From: Conidiobolus incongruus B7586 | Taxonomy: Eukaryota; Entomophthoromycota; Entomophthoromycetes; Entomophthorales; Conidiobolaceae | Assembly (NCBI GenBank): GCA_000697335.1 | Contig: JNEM01014406.1 | Coordinates: 1-22,990, forward strand | DNA length: 22,990 bases | Direction: 5' to 3' | Shown: piece after piece, positions 1-11,100 of the stretch | How the letters are laid out: every line of letters starts with the position of its first letter | Numbering within the stretch: position 1 is the first letter of the stretch | Program-made: the position numbers and the translations under genes | The notes under the pieces: generated by a model | Database searches by the model: none | Told to the model about the DNA's origin: nothing | What the model saw: the letters and a program-made list of their open reading frames with translations, nothing else

Positions 1-992
1 TTCTCTAAATTCTTATATATACTTTTATATAATTTAATTAACTATAAATTATATGATTAATTTATACTTATATAGTTAAATTAATTGTATAAATAGTATT
101 AAATTATCTAATAAACTAGGTTCCTCTTTTTCCTCTCAATTTTTACTTTTACACTATTTCTAAGATTAAGACTATATTCTGTTAATATTGTAGGATATTG
201 GCACTACCTAATATAAATCTTAATATATCAGTGACTCATCCTAGTTTGAAGCTTAATTAAACTTTGTTTACACTTGCACACTACAGCCACATTATATTAC
301 CATGTTCTGTGCCACACTACTTTTATATTAAGTCTTCCTCTACACTATATTAGTTTAACTACCACTACACTTACAAATAAAGTATTTATTTAAAGGAATT
401 TATAGAGGGGGTTGATTTAACTTAATCTAACACTTTAATTTATGTTTTAGTAAAAGATTATACAAAAGAATCTAAGATTCATTAATTATAATAATTTACT
501 ATAAAAGCTTAGGTTTTTAGTTATACTTTAGTAAATTTTATTTAACAATAATTATTCTAACTTTTTTTTAAGTTTTAATTAAATTATAAGGTACTTATTT
601 TATATTTTTATTAATTAATTTTAATTTAAACTTTAATATATATAAAATACTTATGTAATTAATATTAAAATATTTTGATAATTTTTTAATTAAAATAAAA
701 AGGTACTTTTTAATATATTTTTTTACTTTATTAATAATTAGAAAAGTAATAATTAAAATTAGTTTTTTAGATTTTAATAAGTTTTAGATAATTTTTCTCT
801 TAGCTTTAAAGTAATTTACCTAGCAATAAATTGTTAATTTAGATAATACTTTATTACTAAAAGCTGCTTGTAAATTTTAAATGATTTTATAGGGTTTATA
901 GTTAAGTTTTACTAATACTAAAATAAAAAACTTTTGATGGTTATTATTTAATTTAAGTATAATTAAATTAAATAATTAATTTTAAAAAATTG

Positions 993-1033
<41 letters not shown>

Positions 1034-1681
1034 AAGTTTTCCAAAAGTATAAGAAAAAAATATTAATAATAAAGGTAAGTCAATTTTATATTATTAAATT
1101 ATTTTTATCTATTATATATTAAAATTATATGAAAATTTAATTTTCAAAATATGTTATTGCTTAAAATTTAGAGCAATATAATTTAATACAGATTAAAATC
1201 TATAACTAAACTATCTTCAATTCTAAAAAGTAACCTCCAATAAACTGATTATAGCTATCAGTTTAAAAATTGAAAAATGTTCAGTTATAATTAATCATTA
1301 TCACAACAGTTCCAAGTTAAATAGAAACATTCTATTCAACTAGGTATAAGTAACAAATTCATAATTAGGAAAACAAAATTGCTTTAATCAAGTTGCCAGA
1401 TGTTAATTATTGAAATTTTTATTAATATAAATTTGTGACTTCACAACTTCGATAAATTTACCCTATTAAGGCAATCCTACCAAATTATACTCAATTTATA
1501 AGATTTGATAATATTAAGTATTTATATATATAAGTGATCAATTAGAGTAAATTAGTCAATACTTTTACTATTTAAATTAATATTGATTAAGTATATAATC
1601 TGTTAGAATCCTTTTAATATTTAAATAATTTATTTTTTATTTTGTTAAAGCTACCTTTAGCTGTTAAAATTATTATTTATC
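1..1681. other. Gene-free AT-rich left flank
   Basis: No coding exon, tRNA or transposase-like reading was found on either strand; stops are frequent in all frames. Roughly 121-360 is pyrimidine-rich on the + strand, with more C than G. By hand count, 541-960 has more TpA than ApT (about 80 to 61), whereas a sample of the central desert (12181-12360) does not (about 30 to 33). The last few hundred bases must hold the TRP2 promoter and leader. No convincing TATA box or amino-acid-control element was recognised close to the gene. Confidence 0.6.
994..1031. repeat. (TA)n dinucleotide microsatellite
   Basis: An uninterrupted run of about 18-19 TA units lies in the left flank, about 650 bp upstream of the TRP2 start codon. 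It is a simple-sequence repeat that is likely to vary in length and can extrude as a cruciform. No function can be inferred. Confidence 0.95.
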
Positions 1682-3325
1682 ATGGTAAGTAAATGATTTT
1701 ATTTAATAATTTTAATAATTTATTTAAATTTGTATATAGTATACATTACAACCCGAATTTCAAGATTTACAGCAACTTATAAATAATAATACTGGAGGAA
1801 ATATCGTTCCGGTTTATATTGAAATTTCCGCCGATTTAATTACACCCACTTCTGCTTATCTCAAGCTGAGTGCTGATACGGGCTACTCATTCTTATTTGA
1901 ATCAGTTAGTGGTAACGAAAAAATTGGTAGATATTCTTTTTTGGGAAGTAGTAAGTAGCTACAGTATTTTTAAAGATGGAATCATACTAATTAAAATTAG
2001 ATCCTTATCATATTATTGCATCTGGAGAAGGTCATGATATTCAGGGAGATCCTCTTATTGCTGTAGAAAATTATTTAAAGCAATATAAATTTATCAATGT
2101 TCCTAGCTTACCTAGTTTTACAGGTAATATATTAAAGTCAATTTAATGGTTTTTTTTGAATTGACATCGGTTTCCAGGTGGTGCTATTGGCTACGTTTCG
2201 TTTGATTGTATTAAATACTTTGAACCTCGTACCGATAAACCCGTCAAAGATAACTTGAAATTACCAGAAAGTTTACATATGTTCTGCGATAATTTGGTCA
2301 TTTTCGATCATCTCTACCAAATAATCAAAATTGTCACACATATCAAGGGAGATTTGAAAGATGCTACGTATTTGCAAGAGCAATACAAATTAGCCCAAAC
2401 TCGTCTTGAGGGAATTGCTGATATTTTGGTGAATGCTCCCACCGTTTTACCTACTCAAAAGCCCATTAAACTTGGAAATGAATACTCTGAAAATGTAGAC
2501 AAGGAAAGATATGAATACTTTGTTAACAAGCTCAAGGAGCATATTGTTAAGGGAGATATTATTCAAGCTGTCCCCTCAAGAAGACTTTCTAGACCTACAG
2601 ATTTGCATCCGTTCAATGTATATCGTCAACTTCGTCAAGTCAATCCAGCTCCATACTTATTCTTCTTGGATTGCAAAGATTTCCAAGTGGTTGGCGCTTC
2701 ACCTGAGATGCTTGTTAAAGTCGATGCTGATCGCAAAGTATATACTCATCCTATTGCAGGAACTCGCAAGCGTGGTAAAACCGAACAAGAAGATCTTGCT
2801 CTTGAGAAAGACTTACTTTCTGATCGCAAGGAAATTGCTGAACACACTATGTTAGTTGATTTAGGCCGCAATGACGTTAATCGTATTTGCAAACCCACGA
2901 CAACCAAGGTGGACTCCCTCATGCACATTGAAAAATACAGTCATGTGATGCATATTGTCAGTAATGTAAGTGGTATTTTAAGAGAAGATCAAACCCCTTT
3001 CGATGCCTTTAGATCTATTTTCCCTGCTGGTACTGTTTCAGGAGCTCCTAAAGTCAAGGCCATTGAATTAATTCGTGAGCTTGAAGGCGAGACTAGAGGC
3101 GTATACGCCGGGTCTGTTGGTCACTTTGATTACTCGGGCACTATTGATACTTGCATTGCTATTCGTACCATGCTCTTTAAAGACGGTATTGCTTACCTTC
3201 AAGCAGGGGGTGGTATTGTATATCACTCTGACCCTGTTGATGAATATTACGAAACTGTAAACAAACTCAATTCTAACGTTGCGACCATCACAAAGGCTGA
3301 AAAATTCTATGCTAGTCAGCAATAA
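1682..3325 (+). CDS. Anthranilate synthase component I (TRP2), four exons
   Basis: This is the chorismate-binding large subunit of anthranilate synthase, which makes anthranilate from chorismate with ammonia or glutamine in the first step of tryptophan synthesis. Exons are 1682-1684, 1740-1950, 2001-2123 and 2178-3325; introns of 55, 50 and 54 nt all have GT-AG ends. The joined product is 494 residues, close to the family norm (about 500), and has no fused glutaminase domain, so a separate component II is expected. The N-terminal segment has L53-F-E-S56, matching the LLES-type element of the tryptophan feedback site. Chorismate-binding motifs follow in order: QAVPSRR (242-248), IAGTRKRG (305-312), [12 protein letters not shown] (334-345), [10 protein letters not shown] (395-404) and [16 protein letters not shown] (456-471). 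All key motifs are intact. The first exon codes only for the initiator Met. That start is chosen because exon 2 has no in-frame ATG and unspliced reading from this ATG stops after four codons. Confidence 0.95.
1685..1739 (+). other. TRP2 intron 1, directly after the start codon
   Basis: The sequence reads ATG then GTAAGT (a consensus donor) and ends in TATATAG. The next base opens the codon for Tyr2 in the correct frame. The intron is 55 nt, phase 0 and very AT-rich. If it is retained, translation stops almost at once, so splicing is required for any product. Confidence 0.85.
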
Positions 3326-3353
3326 AATCACTATCATATTTTAACATAATAAA
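3321..3353 (+). terminator. Candidate TRP2 polyadenylation signals
   Basis: Two AATAAA hexamers lie at the 3' end of TRP2. The first (3321-3326) overlaps the TAA stop codon and the second (3348-3353) lies 22 nt beyond it. The second is the more plausible signal by spacing. In sequence this AT-rich such hexamers also arise by chance. Confidence 0.4.
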
Positions 3354-3779
3354 ATGTGTAATTAGTTTTTAAATACAAAATCAATGGTGAAAAGAGGTTG
3401 TTGACTTTGGAAAACATCAAATAGTATCAGTAGGATTTCATTGATTTAAAATATTTTAGTGTTTATTAAATATATTTCTTTATTCATTGAATGCTTTAAA
3501 TTTATTTATTGTCAAATTGAAATACTATATTTTTACTAAAAATCAACATCACTTTAATAACTAAAATAATTCAAAGATATTAATATAAATTTACTAGTAA
3601 TTGAATCTATAATATAGTAATATATTTTTCACTGTTGACAGAGCTAATATAATTATGAATAATGGAATGGTAATATTTTCAATATTAGATCCAATATAAA
3701 GTATATTTTTATCCTTTTAGTCTATCATGATAATTTATAGAAAAAACTTTATAACAATAATATTAAAATATGTTAAAAA
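3326..3779. other. Convergent spacer between TRP2 and the 7TM gene
   Basis: This 454 bp AT-rich stretch holds the 3' ends of two converging genes. A TTTATT at 3462-3467 (AATAAA on the minus strand) is a weak candidate signal for the minus-strand gene. Nothing coding is seen. Confidence 0.6.
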
Positions 3780-4556
3780 TTATTGGAAATTTGGTGGATG
3801 TGGAACTTCAACTACTTCAGGCCGCTGAGCATTCTTTAAAATTGTTACACATTGCTCAACCTTACCTAAGCAAATATACTGAGTCTGAACCTTGAAAGCA
3901 TAAACTAAGCCTCGAATAGTATAACCAATACCTCTAAAGTCAAAGAACTGAACAACAGCCAATCCAATATCAAGAACGAGCAAAAGAACCATAATGACAC
4001 ACATTTTAATTAACAAGCTATTCAAACTCTTATTCTCCGACTCGCTTGCAATACGATGTAGACCGTAAATCATCATAATATTAGATATAGTTGTAACAAC
4101 TGCGAGCCAGATCATGACACCGGCTTCGCCTCCAAAGCTCGTGTTAATATATGGATCATAATCGGGATATTTTGCAAATAAGCCCAAAGCGATAGTAGTG
4201 AATAAGGTCATAGATGTAAAAGATACCACGAAACCCTTAAAAATAACTCCGTAAAATTTTTCAAAAATACATTTGGTCTGTCTGTAAAACATCCAAAATG
4301 TCATATTACCGTAAGCAGTCCAGAAGAAGCCGCCAAAAATTGAAAAAATCCACGAGTTATCCTCGGCGGCATTCATGGACCATAGCGTAATAAGCACACT
4401 AGATATTGTCGCAAATAGAATTGTAATGAGGTGGAGACGGAAAGTGAGCTTGTCATCAATGGCATTACCTAGCACGAAATGAAGTAGCAGCGCATTGATG
4501 AGAATGGTTGCAGCTCCCATACTCGCTGAAATTACTGTAATATCACCTGCATCCAT
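3780..4556 (-). CDS. Seven-transmembrane protein of unknown function, GPCR-like topology
   Basis: The intact single-exon frame encodes 258 residues with about seven hydrophobic helices: near 7-29, 40-61, 69-91, 103-128, 144-167, 181-204 and 208-231. Positive charges cluster between helices 3 and 4 (YRQTKCIFEKF) and after helix 7. The 2-3 and 4-5 loops are acidic or polar, and the 4-5 loop has an N-glycosylation sequon at N138-T-S. The positive-inside rule then predicts an outside N-terminus and an inside C-terminus, as in G-protein-coupled receptors. I see no DRY-like motif after helix 3, no NPxxY in helix 7 and no microbial-rhodopsin signature, although a lysine (K222) falls within helix 7. 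There is no cleavable signal peptide and the C-tail is short and ends in PHPPNFQ. It may belong to an orphan receptor-like family of early-diverging fungi, but this is inference; I do not recognise a named gene. Confidence 0.8.
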   Translation of the reverse strand: MDAGDITVISASMGAATILINALLLHFVLGNAIDDKLTFRLHLITILFATISSVLITLWSMNAAEDNSWIFSIFGGFFWTAYGNMTFWMFYRQTKCIFEKFYGVIFKGFVVSFTSMTLFTTIALGLFAKYPDYDPYINTSFGGEAGVMIWLAVVTTISNIMMIYGLHRIASESENKSLNSLLIKMCVIMVLLLVLDIGLAVVQFFDFRGIGYTIRGLVYAFKVQTQYICLGKVEQCVTILKNAQRPEVVEVPHPPNFQ

Positions 4557-4592
4557 TTTATATTTTAATTAAACTTTAAAATAATGGTTCTT

Positions 4593-4717
4593 GAGTTAAT
4601 GACTATATTCATTATAAATATCGATAGGAATATAAAAATCAAAGTATCAGAATCAAACACAATCTTACAGACTAGCTTATAGGCCAAATGCTACTGAGCC
4701 ATTTAAGTCATTAACTC
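4593..4717. repeat. 12-bp inverted repeat upstream of the 7TM gene
   Basis: GAGTTAATGACT at 4593-4604 and its exact reverse complement AGTCATTAACTC at 4706-4717 flank about 100 bp, beginning 37 bp upstream of the minus-strand start codon. The arms could be paired protein-binding sites in the promoter. They could also be chance in AT-rich DNA. Confidence 0.5.
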
Positions 4718-5758
4718 GATTATTATTATTATTATTTACTTTATTAATCTATCATTCTTTCAATTAGTCTAAAAACTTGAGACAAATTGAAATTTGGTAT
4801 CAATAATTAATTCATCAATAAATTACAGTTAAATTTGAAAATAAAATTAATTTTTCAGCCAATATTTCAATATTATTTTTGTTGAAATATTAACTCATAT
4901 ATATACTATTAATAGATATAACATCAGCATAATATACATATGATCATCTGCCATCAATTTACATTAACCAATTATCATTCCTATTATAAAGAAATTTTTT
5001 AATTTATTAAACATGTAAATTGACAATCAAAATTTTTTCTTCCATAAGATATAAACAGAATACAAGAAAAAAACTCAGTATTATTTTTAATATTTCTGTA
5101 ATAAATTTATTATTAATATGAAAAATATTAAGTTATTTTTAAAAATTATATTAACTTATTCGTAATTAAATCCAAATTGAGCATAATAATATTAATGTAA
5201 TTCAATATTGGATGGATTCAAATATATCATTTATATAATAATTCATTAAGGTTTTAAATTATTATTACAAAATAAATAATAATACTGGGTACAAATTTTA
5301 CTAATCAAATTTGGTCATTTTTCAATTTTAATTCATCTATTGTTTCATCAATTTTATAAGTCAAATTCATTCTATTCAATCTTAAATATTTTATAATTAA
5401 GAGATTATAAGTTTGGAGTTAATAGCCTTAATTGAATGGTTTTTAATATGTTTATAGACTATCCAAAAGTGTTGATGTTTATATTACTTATAGATTTTAA
5501 TTTTGTATTTAAACTATATTTTAATTCTAATTTCACTTTGGCGTAATTTTAAATATGACTTATCCATTGAAAAATTTGATATTATTATTTAAACAATAGT
5601 TTTATCAATATCTTTATCGGTTATTGTAACTTATATATTTTTCCTAAATTTTTATTATATAAAAAATGATATTCTAATTATTTTATTTGAATATTTTTGT
5701 TATGATTTCATTGATTTTTCATCTAATGGTATTGAATCTTTGAAAATAGGTTAAAATT

Positions 5759-5793
5759 CTGATACGTATCAGTATTTAGTATTTAGTATTTAG
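5759..5793. repeat. 14-bp perfect palindrome abutting three 7-bp tandem copies
   Basis: CTGATACGTATCAG (5759-5772) is its own reverse complement and contains TACGTA and two diverging GATA cores. Overlapping its last two bases, AGTATTT is repeated three times (5771-5791), followed by AG. It lies mid-spacer, more than 1 kb from both genes. Confidence 0.7.
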
Positions 5794-7820
5794 TTAACCT
5801 TCAGACTTTTTGGATATATACTATTTCATTTAAATAAAAGAGAATATTTTTTGAAATTCGCTAACAACCAAGATTAAAAAATTTACCTAATACAATAATA
5901 CTAAATATTCTAAATGAAAATATATATAATATTATTTAAACACCACATAACTGTCCAATATATTAATAACATTTTGTTAATTTGTATTACTTCAATCACA
6001 AGTAATTTTCTCTATTGATTTTTGCCACAATTTACTTAAATTTTATCAGTTGAAGCTGTATCAAACATTATCATACTATATCACTCAATGTAAAATATTT
6101 ATGGTTTGTCAATGGCATTAAGTTTAATCGATATAAACTTAGTCATTCTGCAATATACTGAAAATATATTAATCTTTATGACAACAAATAAAGCGATATA
6201 GTTCAGGATAAAACTATTTAATTGGGATTTGATAACAGTATTATATACATTTGACAAATTATCTATCATAGATATCTACAGCATAAAAATTGATAAATTA
6301 TATATCCATTGTATTTCTATAAAGTCATTTTATATTATAATTTACACTATTTAACATTTAACAATTTGACAATTATTAACATCTTTTATTAAAATTGATA
6401 GTAATTGGTAAATTATTTGAATTTAAAATTCTAAATTTTTTAAAAATAAATTTCACAATATTAGTCAATCGGCGTATATGTCATTAATTTTTTTATGTTA
6501 TAATTAAATATCATTCGTAACTTGGAAACGATATACTTAATAATGTGATTTAGTTTTTGATAATAATTAATTTGGAGTAATATATTTTTTTCTTATTCGT
6601 TTTATATCTGAGCATTCGCAAAATAGTAGTCACCAGAAAATATCATAATCATGCATCCTAAAGCCATAAACAACATAGAACAAGTTATACAATAATTACT
6701 TAATATAATGTGGCCATTAAAACAATACCGAATATAAAATGTTTTTCATTTAAAGACTAAATATACTAAATGAAATCTTGCTAAATAGAAACAGAATATT
6801 AATATTTTTTAATATTCCCTAACCTTCAAACAAACCTTATTCTCACTGTTTGTTTTGGAACCCAAATCCGATTGATTTGAAATTTATCAATTATTTTTAC
6901 TAGAAATATTACAAATATAATAGAAATATTCCATTGAATAACTATCAAAAGCTTAAGGGATACTACTCATCTTAATATATTTATAGCATCAATAAGGAAC
7001 CATTCCTTATAGCTTTATTTGTATTATAAATTTTTAATTTATCACAATTTCAATTGATAGTATTCAATTTTTGGATCATTTTCTAATTTTAGACAACCTA
7101 ATCCAAATTTCACTTAAAAATGGATCCTTAAAATGAATAAAATAAATAAACGATATTAATATTATAACAGATATATTTTAAGCTTAAATTATAATAAAAT
7201 CATAAATTTTATTTAAATACTACCAAAAAAGTACCATTATATCAATCATTTTAATTATATTGCCAATTTAAAATTTTTGAATATCAAATTAGAATAGAAT
7301 TATAATTTTAAACTGGTAATTAGAGAGTGTTGATCAATTCTCAGGAATACATCAGTCATTTGGATAAACTAATCCATTCATATTTAATTTATATGGAATA
7401 TGTAAAGATTTTTCAAAGTAATTGATTATTATATATAATATAATTTAATAGCTGGTACTCCCTATACAATTTAAATGGTACTAATAATAATTTTACACTA
7501 ATCTCTAAATACTTGTTTAATTTTTCCAAAAACATTAAGATGGCTGTATTTACATTTATGTGTTATCAAATATAAGATGCTTATGGATTAATAAATAGAG
7601 AATTTCAATGAAATGTAGTACTAACGTGGATTTTGATTTTGCTAGTTGATCAAATAGAAAATTAACATTAATCTCGAATAGTAGAAAGAGGTTTAATTAA
7701 GAATCTTGGTATTCATTAAGAATGCGGAAATTGCTGATATCATATAATAAATATAATGATCATGCTAATATAACTTATAAAATATATTGTACAATAGAAT
7801 CATTTGATAAAAGCTAAGAA

Positions 7821-7844
7821 TTAAATAATTAAATAATTAAATAA
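7821..7844. repeat. Three perfect tandem copies of TTAAATAA
   Basis: The 8-bp unit is repeated exactly three times, about 300 bp upstream of the GEF start codon. It is a small minisatellite-like repeat with no evident function. Confidence 0.8.
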
Positions 7845-8138
7845 ACTTGGTATTAAAAGTCTGTTGTGAGACATTAACAAAATATTTTTTGATTTGAGAT
7901 CGATTAGGGGAGATTTGAATAAGAGAATTGAATGTTAATTTATGACCAATAGAGATTAAAACAATTAAGGGAAATTTATTCGTATGACAAGTCAATTTGC
8001 TTGGAGAAGGGTTTAATCAATTAATAACATTTCACATTCAGCATTCTACTCACAGTAACCAAATTCTAAAATACATAGTTCAATTTTTTCAAAACATTCA
8101 GTCATCTTTGGCCACCCTGCTTATCTTTACACCTCTGG

Positions 8139-11100
8139 ATGAGCTCGGTTGATAAACTTCACACTCCAAATAGCCTCAATTCACCAATTGAACATTTACA
8201 TTGTATTTTTAATAATCACTGTCAAGTTGGTTTGGTAAATTCAATGGATTCCCAATTCAAATCTACCCGCTCTCCTCCCACTCGTCCTTTGCCAAATCTA
8301 CCGCCGACTTTTAGGAACAATAATGAACCAAATTCAAGAGCAAAATTCTCTTCTAATTATAATAATAATAATAATAATGTAGAAAATGAAATTAACTCTA
8401 GACTCTCTCAACTTAAAATCTCACCTGTCAGAAGTCTTCCAAGCTCTTCACTACCTAGTTCATCGGGCTTTTTAAAGGATAATTCATCTTACGAATCCAG
8501 TCCCACTTGCAGTAGTTGGGAACCTGATTCCGCTCTACATTCTGATTCAAATATTGAGACCAGGTCGATGTCCTTTCAACAATCTAGAATGATGTTTGAA
8601 AATTTATCCAAAGTACAGGTAATATTTTTCTTTTCATTTAAAATTTCATTTATCTTATTTTAATTTTAGGAAAACCGATCAATACCCAACCTCCAATCTC
8701 TTAAAGTCCCTCCTAAAATAGAAAGACAAAAAACATCAGAATCACTGCTCAGAAAACAGCCACTCAATTTTGCAGTTTCAAATTCCCACCTTAATAAGTT
8801 TAATAATAGACCATCAACTATGGTCGACACAACAAATTACTCCAGTTTAGTAAACTCTAATACCAAAAACAATAACTCTCCATATTCCAATCTTTACCCA
8901 CAAGATAAATCGAATATGCAAAGATCCCAATACAATCCAGTCCTGTCCCCATCAAGTTTATCAAAAGCTAGTAACGAAACTAACACTAATGAGAGCTCAA
9001 TATCAGACTCTCTCCCTCCAGCTTCCAACTCAGTTCCTATTTTAGTCCCGAATAGGACGCAGAGTTTAAGAAATCTTGAAAGCAAAAATAATTTAAATTC
9101 AGAAAACAGGCCGGAATCTCGAATATCCGATAGTTCCATTGATTCGTCAATACGAAGTATTAATAGTGACACCAGTCAACGCAAAAATGTCATAAATGAA
9201 TTAATTTCGACCGAATCTGCATATTGTCACGATTTAAAGATTATTGATAAGCTATACCTCCAGCCTTGTTTAGAGAGTCCGCATATTTTTGCTGATAAAG
9301 ATATTAAACTCGTATTTTCAAATCTTCAAGAAATTATAGATTGCTCAGAGACGTTACAGAATAGCTTTATCGAGAATGACTATATGGTAGGACATAGCTT
9401 TATTGATAATCTAGAGTTAATTAGGAAGGTATATCTGGAATATTTCAAATCTCACGAGATGTCAATGCAGAGACTTCAAGAGCTTTATCAGAATACTGAA
9501 GTTAAAAACTTTTTTCAGGTACTTTCACATTCCAATTTGTTCTGATTTTATTTTAATATTGATTTTCTTAGAAATGTGATGAGAATCTTCGCGGCCAGAC
9601 TAGCGCTTGGGATCTTAATTCTCTGCTAATCAAACCAGCTCAAAGATTTTTAAAATATCCTCTACTCATTAAGGTAATCAATAATTTTTAATCTTTCAAT
9701 TAACATTTAAACTCAATAATATTAGGAACTCATTGTAAATACGAATAACCGAGATCCGGACTATTCAAAATTACAAAAAGCATTTCTGTCACTCCAAGAG
9801 ATGGCAGATAAATTTAATGAATTAAAAAAGCGTCGAGAATTTATCGATCAAATTGTAGGTACTAAAAAGAAGGAAATTGATTTAAGATCTGGATTTAATA
9901 AAAAAATTATAAGAAGAGCTCAAAAAGTAGGTGTATATTTTAACACATTATGCCTTTTAGTTTTTAACAGCATATTTTTTAGCTTAAAATGGTCACTGGT
10001 ATTGTTGAAGCTGCAGTAGATAATGAGTACGTTTCAATCGTTAATGAAATCTTCAAGCAAGAGAAAGGCATTAGGATATTTTTAGAATCCATCACTAACT
10101 GGTACGAAAATGTCAAACTTTTTCTTCATGCTCAAGAACAATTAGCAATTGCTTTTCAAGAAGCCTACAGTGTATCGACAGGTAAACTCGAAACTGAAAG
10201 CATCGCCGAATCCATAATTAGAGCTGGTAAATATGCGAGTTTGGTGAAACGATATGCTGACACTGAAAGAAGTATGCTGGTAATATTAGACTAAAAATTT
10301 ATTTTATTTTTGTTTCTTAGCAATTTATCCAATTAGGAATCAAAACTCAATCACTTCATTCCCAAAGTCCATCAACTATTAGATTTGTATAAAAATCCAT
10401 ATATCGTAATGAGGAAGAGAGATCTAAAGTTTTTAGACTACTCAAGTCTATTAGATAAACCCGAAAACCATAAAGGAAGAATGGAAGCTATGGAGGCTTA
10501 TCGATTAGTCAACGAAGAATTAAAAGACGAACTTCCAGAGTTTTTAAATATCATGTATGATCATTGGAGCATTTTGATAGTATATTTTAGCAAATTGCAA
10601 GCTGATTTCGATATGAGACTAGTTGAAATGTGGCTACCTGAACTGCCAGAATTGGGAATTACTCACCATCCTCACGCTAGTATTGTTAAGGGATATAAAC
10701 TTACTTCCCTCAGCTCTGGTCCAACAGATCTATTCACCAAATCAGTATTACATATCGCTGCTGCTACGAGGCATAGTCATACATTGAGACATTCTAAATC
10801 TATTTCGAATGATATTGTAGAAAATGGATCCTTAATGTCCAGATCTAACTTAGGTCTAACCACTACCCTTAGTCGCGAGGAAAGTTCTAGAGGTAATTTA
10901 TACCATCATGGTAATCATTATCTCTCCGCCACAGTAGCCGCTCCATCTCGAAGGGAAAGAGCTCCACTTCCCAAAACAACTACGAATACTCCATTGCAGA
11001 ATTCAGCAAGCAGCCTGCTTTCACAAGAGAGCTTAGATGATACAAAATCCCAAACCTCTGAAGTATTCCCACACCGACTTACTGTGCACTTATCAGGTGG

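Larger units (their letters stand above)
4557..8138. other. 3.6 kb AT-rich spacer between divergent genes
   Basis: No exon-like island, RNA gene or transposon relic was recognised. The left end holds the promoter of the minus-strand 7TM gene and the right end that of the GEF gene. Composition rises slightly in G+C from about 7.9 kb towards the GEF start. A ten-codon ORF (7984-8016, starting MTSQFAW) would be an upstream ORF if transcription begins before it, which the sequence cannot show. Short repeats are listed separately. Confidence 0.6.

Noticed and set aside
232-238. TGACTCA, a perfect Gcn4-type amino-acid-control site, on the TRP2 side of the window
   Set aside because: It lies about 1.45 kb upstream of the start codon, too far for a usual fungal control site, and a single 7-mer in this length is compatible with chance.
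2511-2855. Overlapping open frames inside TRP2 on both strands
   Set aside because: They are shadows of a long conserved reading frame; their peptides resemble no family, while the TRP2 frame has every expected motif.
3780-4556. Microbial rhodopsin, because of a lysine in helix 7 of the 7TM protein
   Set aside because: The retinal-pocket and proton-relay motifs of helices 3 and 6 are absent and the residues around the lysine do not fit the family.
9927-9982. Alternative donor at 9931 or acceptor at 9970 for GEF intron 4
   Set aside because: The 9931 donor breaks the frame with the 9983 exon, and the 9970 acceptor leads to a stop within four codons. GTAGGT at 9927 with AG at 9982 keeps phase 0.
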